From contig CAKMZE010000015.1 in NCBI GenBank assembly GCA_929200295.1, positions 5,573 through 13,684 on the forward strand: a DNA stretch of 8,112 bases, written 5' to 3'. Positions 5,284 through 8,112 of this stretch are shown piece by piece; position 1 is the stretch's first letter, and each line of letters begins with the position of its first letter. The notes under the pieces were generated by a model. The model made no database searches and was not told the DNA's origin. It worked only from the letters and a program-made list of their open reading frames with translations. Source of the stretch: an uncultured Alphaproteobacteria bacterium (GTDB taxonomy: Bacteria; Pseudomonadota; Alphaproteobacteria; Rhodobacterales; Rhodobacteraceae). The translations under genes and the position numbers were made by a program.

Positions 5284-7314
5284 ATGATCCAGACACTTGC
5301 CGACGCACTTGCACATCAAGGCTATGATACGCTGACCCCTGTCCAAGAGGCGGTCACTGATCCTGCTCTCGTGCAAAAGGATTTGCTGGTCTCTGCGCAA
5401 ACGGGCTCTGGTAAAACCGTGGGCTTTGGGCTTGCGATTGGGCCGACGATTTTGCCTGATGACGGTGCTTTTGGCCCGGCTGGGCGCCCACTGGCGCTGA
5501 TTATCGCGCCGACACGTGAACTGGCCCTGCAAGTGAAACGCGAATTACAGTGGCTATATTCAAAAGCTGGCGCTGTGATTGCATCCACGGTTGGGGGGAT
5601 GGATTTCCGCGATGAGCGACGCGCGTTAGAGCGCGGTGCCCATATTGTTGTCTCCACCCCAGGGCGTTTGCGCGATCATATTATGCGCGCCACTTTGGAC
5701 CTGTCAGAGATCCGGGCGATTGTCTTGGATGAGGCGGATGAAATGCTTGATCTGGGCTTCCGCGAGGACCTTGAGTTTATCCTTGATGAGGCACCAGCAA
5801 CACGCCGCACGTTGATGTTTTCTGCAACCGTGCCACCAATGATCGCGAAACTTGCTAAGTCTTATCAAGATGATGCAGTGCGCATTTCAACCGTCACCAA
5901 GGAAAAGCAACACAGCGATATCACCTACCGCGCCCTGCCTGTGGCACAGCATGATGCCGATAATGCAATCATCAATGTGCTGCGCTACTATGAGGCCCCC
6001 AATGCCATTGTCTTTGCCAATACGCGTGCGATGGTCACGCGGCTAACAACGCGCTTATCAAACCGTGGTTTTTCCGTTGTTGCGTTGTCAGGTGAACTAA
6101 GCCAGCAAGAGCGGTCACACGCGCTGCAAGCGATGCGCGATGGCCGTGCGCGCGTCTGCGTGGCGACTGATGTGGCCGCGCGCGGCATTGATCTACCCCA
6201 GCTTGAGCTGGTTATTCACGCTGAGCTCCCTACCAATGCGGAAACGCTTCTACACCGTTCTGGCCGCACAGGCCGTGCGGGGCGCAAGGGTGTCTCTGCG
6301 ATGATCGTGCCCCCTAAAATGCGCAGGCGTGCGGAAAACCTGCTGAAATGGGGTAAGCTAAGCGCGGAATGGGCCGCAGCCCCCTCAGCTGAGGAAATCC
6401 AAACCAAGGATGAAGAGCGGCTTTTGACCGATAACATCTGGGCTGAAGAGTTCACTCAGAGCGAGCAAGCCTTTGCAACCCGGCTTCTTGATACACATTC
6501 AGCCGAGAAAATCGCCGCAGCATACTTGCGATTATTCCAAGGGAAAACATCTGCCCCCGAAGACCTAAGCTTTGTTGATCCCAAGGCCCCGCCTGCACGC
6601 GATGAGCGCGCCCCGAAAGAGCGTAAAGAACGCGCACCCTTTGGTCCTTCACAATGGTTTCACATTGATATCGGCCGCGAAGGCAAAGCCGAGGCGCGCT
6701 GGTTATTACCGATGATTTGCAAGGCGGGTGGCATCACCAAAAAGGAAATTGGCGCGATCCGTATCCAACCCAATGAAACCTTTGTTGAAATTTCCTCACC
6801 TGCTGTGGCGGGTTTTCTAAAAACCATCGGCTCTGATATGCGTCTTGAAAACCAAGGCACGCTCAGCGCTGTGGATGGTGTGCCGCAAATCTCCGAACGT
6901 GGTGCGCGTCCTGGCAAACGCCCCAAGGACGATGCCGCAAAGCCGCAGAAACCCTATGCAAAGCCAAAGCGTGCCCCGCGTGAAGATGCGCCAAAAGATC
7001 AAAGACCCGACGGCGCGCCACGCAAATCACAACATAAGAAGTCAAATTTTGCTAAACCTGCTGAGAAACAGCATCGTGACGAAGCCCCTTATGCTGAAAA
7101 ACCAAAAGCCAAACCGCGCAAGAAACCTGAACCCAAGCGTGATGATAAACGCCTCGCAGGTAAACCAAAATCAAATGCGTCTGATCCATCCAAGCGGTTC
7201 ACACCACCGGGAGGCAAACCTGGGGGCCGTAAACCCGCTGGAAAGCATGGGGCGAAGCCCGCGGGCAAACCACGCTCAAAAGGTGGAAGCGCCCCACCGC
7301 GCCGTGGGCGCTAA
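5284..7314 (+). CDS. DEAD-box ATP-dependent RNA helicase with DbpA-like RNA-binding domain
   Basis: A 676-residue ATP-dependent RNA helicase, likely acting in ribosome assembly or RNA turnover like DeaD/CsdA. All core motifs are present: Q motif (Gln21 in TLTPVQ), motif I AQTGSGKT (38-45), Ia PTREL (76-80), Ib TPGR (125-128), II DEAD (149-152), III SAT (180-182), IV IVFANT (242-247), V ATDVAARGID (294-303), VI HRSGRTGRAGR (324-334). After a linker, residues about 457-520 (starting WFHIDIGREGKAEARWL) fit the DbpA/DeaD C-terminal RNA-binding domain. From about 540 to the end the tail is low-complexity and rich in Lys, Arg, Pro and Gly, probably disordered and RNA-binding. The ATG at 5284 has no clear Shine-Dalgarno sequence, but gives the family N-terminus. 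It stands 104 nt after the HD gene and probably has its own promoter. Confidence 0.95.
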   Translation: MIQTLADALAHQGYDTLTPVQEAVTDPALVQKDLLVSAQTGSGKTVGFGLAIGPTILPDDGAFGPAGRPLALIIAPTRELALQVKRELQWLYSKAGAVIASTVGGMDFRDERRALERGAHIVVSTPGRLRDHIMRATLDLSEIRAIVLDEADEMLDLGFREDLEFILDEAPATRRTLMFSATVPPMIAKLAKSYQDDAVRISTVTKEKQHSDITYRALPVAQHDADNAIINVLRYYEAPNAIVFANTRAMVTRLTTRLSNRGFSVVALSGELSQQERSHALQAMRDGRARVCVATDVAARGIDLPQLELVIHAELPTNAETLLHRSGRTGRAGRKGVSAMIVPPKMRRRAENLLKWGKLSAEWAAAPSAEEIQTKDEERLLTDNIWAEEFTQSEQAFATRLLDTHSAEKIAAAYLRLFQGKTSAPEDLSFVDPKAPPARDERAPKERKERAPFGPSQWFHIDIGREGKAEARWLLPMICKAGGITKKEIGAIRIQPNETFVEISSPAVAGFLKTIGSDMRLENQGTLSAVDGVPQISERGARPGKRPKDDAAKPQKPYAKPKRAPREDAPKDQRPDGAPRKSQHKKSNFAKPAEKQHRDEAPYAEKPKAKPRKKPEPKRDDKRLAGKPKSNASDPSKRFTPPGGKPGGRKPAGKHGAKPAGKPRSKGGSAPPRRGR

Positions 7315-7346
7315 CCGCAAAAAATCACCTTATTTCGGCCCTTTTC

Positions 7347-7430
7347 GCTCCGAATTGCCCCGATAGACATTAATTTGTCTTAACCAGTTATCATGTGGGT
7401 TTCCCACCACGACAGGTAAAATTTCGGAGC
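7347..7430 (+). promoter_or_regulatory. Possible structured leader that can sequester the SD of the 32-codon ORF
   Basis: GCTCCGAA (7347-7354) is the exact reverse complement of TTCGGAGC (7423-7430), which contains the GGAG ribosome binding site of the small ORF at 7438. Two small hairpins lie between: AGACA/TGTCT (7365-7369 with 7376-7380) and GTGGG-TTT-CCCAC (7395-7407). Together they could form a three-way junction closed by an SD-occluding stem. This is inferred from hand pairing only; I do not recognise a known riboswitch class. The 283-base stretch 7315-7597 otherwise holds only the small ORF and a short hairpin at 7578-7593. Confidence 0.35.
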
Positions 7431-7437
7431 GTTTAAA

Positions 7438-7536
7438 ATGGCACAAACACAAACACCACCCAAGCCGGCAACACCAGCACCGCAACAGACAAAGCCTGAA
7501 AACAAAACGGTTTTCACGGATTACGCCAGCATTTAG
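7438..7536 (+). CDS. Possible 32-residue small protein, Pro/Thr/Gln-rich
   Basis: An ATG at 7438 opens a 32-codon frame ending in TAG at 7534-7536. It has a good ribosome binding site (CGGAG, 7425-7429) eight bases upstream, the best on this strand apart from the HD gene. The peptide starts MAQTQTPPKPATPAPQQTKP and ends NKTVFTDYASI: a Pro/Thr/Gln/Lys-rich, disordered-looking start and a more ordinary C-terminal end, with no membrane segment and no cysteine. I do not recognise it. It lies 123 nt after the helicase and 61 nt before the TfoX-domain gene, on the same strand. After the stop the same frame continues open for 25 more codons including an ATG at 7546, so a premature stop in a longer gene is an alternative, as is a short regulatory leader ORF. 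Confidence 0.45.
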   Translation: MAQTQTPPKPATPAPQQTKPENKTVFTDYASI

Positions 7537-7577
7537 CAGGTATCGATGGCTGCGAGCACGACTGGTCATTTTTCCAA

Positions 7578-7593
7578 CAAAGCATTAGCTTTG
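7578..7593 (+). other. Small hairpin immediately before the TfoX-domain gene
   Basis: CAAAGC-ATTA-GCTTTG forms a perfect six-pair stem with a four-base loop, ending four bases before the ATG at 7598. No Shine-Dalgarno sequence is visible there, so the hairpin could modulate initiation. It has no U-run after it and is not a terminator. The overlapping TTGACA (7591-7596) is probably a coincidence because a promoter there would start inside the gene. Confidence 0.4.
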
Positions 7594-7597
7594 ACAT

Positions 7598-7927
7598 ATG
7601 ACAGCCCTTACTTCGATCCGTAACATTGGCCCTGCGTTCGAAACCGAGTTGCAGCGTGCAGGTATCGACACCGCCGAAGAACTGCGCGAGATCGGCGCCC
7701 ATGATGCCTATGCGCGAATGGTTGAAGCAGGCGCAAAACCACATTTTATTGGATATTATGTGCTCCATATGGCGCTGCAAGGCAGGCCATGGAATGACTG
7801 TAAAGGTGCAGAAAAAGACCAGCTGCGAATAGCCTTTGACAACCTAAAATCTGAAAAGACAGATCCAGCCCGCAGTGAAATCGAGGCCTTTATGAATAGG
7901 ATTGGGGTGATCTCCTCCCCATCGTAG
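7598..7927 (+). CDS. TfoX/Sxy C-terminal-domain protein
   Basis: A 109-residue protein made essentially of the TfoX C-terminal domain. The helix-hairpin-helix-like opening SIRNIGPAFETELQRAGI (6-23) and the following TAEELREIGAHDAYARM (25-41) are the family hallmark, continuing with YYVLHMALQGRPWNDC (53-68). In gamma-proteobacteria TfoX/Sxy activates competence genes together with CRP; here the N-terminal domain is missing, as is common for stand-alone TfoX_C proteins, so a competence role should not be assumed. The ATG at 7598 is the first start after an in-frame TGA (7592-7594), but it has no recognisable ribosome binding site and is preceded by a small hairpin. It is followed directly by a strong terminator and is convergent with ndk. 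The domain assignment is good; the biological role is open. Confidence 0.85.
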   Translation: MTALTSIRNIGPAFETELQRAGIDTAEELREIGAHDAYARMVEAGAKPHFIGYYVLHMALQGRPWNDCKGAEKDQLRIAFDNLKSEKTDPARSEIEAFMNRIGVISSPS

Positions 7928-7935
7928 GCCCACAA

Positions 7936-7966
7936 AAAACCCACTGGTAATAAGCCAGTGGGTTTT
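7936..7966. terminator. Bidirectional rho-independent terminator
   Basis: CCCACTGG (7940-7947) pairs perfectly with CCAGTGGG (7955-7962) around the loop TAATAAG. AAAA before the stem (7936-7939) and TTTT after it (7963-7966) extend the pairing and provide a U-run for either direction. It ends the TfoX-domain gene on the plus strand, 8 nt after its stop codon, and the convergent ndk on the minus strand, 19 nt after its stop. Confidence 0.9.
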
Positions 7967-7985
7967 CAATTCGTTTCTTGTCAGA

Positions 7986-8112
7986 TTAACCGACCAGTTC
8001 AAGACCCGAGAAGAAATATGCGATTTCTACGGCAGCCGTTTCAGGCGCGTCAGAGCCGTGAACCGAGTTCTCGCCAATGGACAGGGCGAATTCTTTGCGG
8101 ATTGTACCGTCT
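7986..8112 (-). CDS. ndk: Nucleoside diphosphate kinase, C-terminal part (5' end beyond window)
   Basis: The last 41 codons of ndk, ending in TAA at 7986-7988. The enzyme transfers the gamma phosphate from ATP to nucleoside diphosphates through a phosphohistidine and so balances cytoplasmic NTP and dNTP pools. The visible part contains TIRKEFALS and the strongly conserved ENSVHGSDAPETAAVEI, whose histidine is the catalytic phosphorylated residue, and ends AYFFSGLELVG, as is usual for bacterial Ndk. About 100 N-terminal residues should lie to the right of the window. It is convergent with the TfoX-domain gene and shares its terminator. Nothing unusual is visible. Confidence 0.95.
   Translation of the reverse strand, partial: DGTIRKEFALSIGENSVHGSDAPETAAVEIAYFFSGLELVG

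Noticed and set aside
5053..5532. A 159-codon minus-strand frame across the HD-helicase intergenic region
   Set aside because: It overlaps the ends of two well supported plus-strand genes, and the translation has no family resemblance.
6845..7366. A 173-codon plus-strand frame overlapping the helicase tail and running past its end
   Set aside because: It is a shadow of the helicase gene in another frame. It has no ribosome binding site, and its product is a random-looking basic sequence without family features.
7364..7394. Possible promoter TAGACA ... TATCAT before the small ORF
   Set aside because: Each box is a 5/6 match, but the spacer is 19 bases, so it is too weak to annotate.
1..8112. 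Search for CRISPR arrays, IS ends, tRNA genes, phage or toxin-antitoxin modules
   Set aside because: No regularly spaced repeats, transposase frames, cloverleaf patterns or defence-type genes were seen. The window is conserved housekeeping DNA with small unexplained elements.

Overview
The window looks like ordinary chromosomal DNA of an alphaproteobacterium, most likely of the Rhodobacteraceae/Roseobacter group. This rests on three things: a suf gene cluster headed by a cysteine-poor IscR and a short IscS-like cysteine desulfurase, an Irr/ICE-like palindrome in front of that cluster, and the style of the individual proteins. Coding GC content is moderate. I see no transposase, phage gene, CRISPR array, rRNA or tRNA.

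Left part (minus strand, about 3.6 kb down to 1). This is the promoter-proximal half of an iron-sulfur cluster assembly operon, in transcription order: iscR-type regulator, class V cysteine desulfurase, sufB, then an AT-rich small membrane protein gene that runs off the left edge. Gaps are 9, 34 and 42 nt, so these genes are probably one transcript. The desulfurase supplies persulfide sulfur, SufB is part of the scaffold, and IscR (with a probable iron-responsive Irr-type site over the -10 box) would match expression to Fe-S and iron status. sufC, sufD and the rest should lie beyond base 1.

Middle (plus strand, 3627-5179). Divergent from iscR is a likely three-gene run: an alpha/beta hydrolase, an 82-residue protein of unknown function and an HD-domain phosphohydrolase of the YfbR/HDDC2 type.

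Right part. A DEAD-box RNA helicase with a DbpA-like RNA-binding domain and a long basic tail (5284-7314) is followed by a 283-base stretch that carries a possibly structured leader and a 32-codon ORF with a good ribosome binding site. Then come a TfoX C-terminal-domain protein, a strong bidirectional terminator and, convergent on the minus strand, the 3' end of ndk.

The items most worth a second look are the perfect 14-bp inverted repeat inside the gene after sufB, the complete loss of the classical IscR cluster ligands, the ICE-like operator over the suf promoter, and the sORF with its SD-sequestering leader.
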